NCBI GenBank assembly: GCA_030623665.1
Contig: JAUXLO010000013.1
Location: forward strand, 1-14,108
Direction: 5' to 3'
Origin: Planctomycetota bacterium
Lineage (GTDB): Bacteria; Planctomycetota; Brocadiia; Brocadiales; Bathyanammoxibiaceae
DNA: 14,108 bases
Made by a program: the position numbers and the translations under genes. Shown one piece after another: positions 14,061 to 14,108 of the stretch (position 1 is its first letter; each line of letters starts with the position of its first letter). Below the pieces are notes generated by a model that saw only the letters and a program-made list of their open reading frames with translations, ran no database searches and was not told the DNA's origin.

Positions 14061-14108
14061 ATGCTAAAACTGAGACAAGAACCGCATGTCGTTCTCAAAA
14101 AAAAGTCT
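14061..14108 (+). CDS. Possible start of a divergent gene, cut by the window edge
   Basis: An ATG at 14061 opens a frame of 16 codons (MLKLRQEPHVVLKKKS) that is still open at the window end. AGGTGG lies just 2 bases before it and GGAAGG about 13 bases before it; neither spacing is ideal. The piece is too short to name, and it could equally be untranslated sequence. Confidence 0.2.
   Translation, partial: MLKLRQEPHVVLKKKS

Noticed and set aside
14070..14105. Terminator-like hairpin (AGAAC...GTTCT) next to a run of A at the right edge
   Set aside because: On the plus strand the stem is followed by A, not T; on the minus strand the T-run precedes the stem. The orientation is wrong on both strands.

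Overview
The window reads as chromosomal DNA of a Gram-negative-type bacterium, plausibly a Planctomycetota or related MAG (Brocadiales-like is my best guess, low confidence). The reasons are the polyamine set (pyruvoyl arginine decarboxylase next to a bacterial deoxyhypusine-synthase-like enzyme), a short PheT without the usual tRNA-binding domain, secreted M16 peptidase pairs and a secreted C11-family protein. Base composition looks close to even. No tRNA, rRNA, CRISPR array, IS element or integrase is visible.

Layout. (1) Positions 1-761, minus strand: N-terminal part of an exported DUF255/YyaL-type thioredoxin-fold protein that runs off the left edge. (2) Positions 762-1218: gene-free spacer with a run of hairpins that look like remnants of dispersed palindromic repeats. 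(3) Positions 1219-8913, plus strand: seven tightly packed genes, probably one or two operons. They are pyruvoyl arginine decarboxylase, DHS-like enzyme, agmatinase, ArgJ, a catalytic M16 peptidase, its non-catalytic M16 partner, and a polytopic membrane protein with two homologous halves. (4) Positions 8914-11719: two paralogous cyclic-nucleotide-binding-domain proteins, a decayed third copy, and a secreted clostripain-family (C11) protein. The spacer between the two paralogues holds decayed copies of the 5' end of the C11 gene and of the membrane-protein gene, so the locus was built by tandem duplication of a membrane protein / CNB / C11 unit. (5) Positions 11720-11923: a hairpin-rich repeat element between convergent genes. 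(6) Positions 11924-13957, minus strand: pheT, with a good candidate promoter just upstream and no pheS beside it.

How the genes fit together. Arginine is decarboxylated to agmatine, agmatinase makes putrescine, and the NAD-dependent DHS-like enzyme could condense putrescine into homospermidine. Bacteria lack eIF5A, so hypusine synthesis is unlikely. ArgJ, from the arginine biosynthetic pathway, follows in the same run of genes. The M16 pair looks like a two-subunit exported zinc peptidase: one gene keeps HxxEH and the other keeps the C-terminal Arg/Tyr pair. The part most likely to be undescribed is the membrane protein / CNB / CNB / C11 cluster. Its sensors share a 45-base leader that is better conserved than their coding sequences, and its C11 protein keeps the catalytic Cys but has Tyr where the family has its catalytic His.
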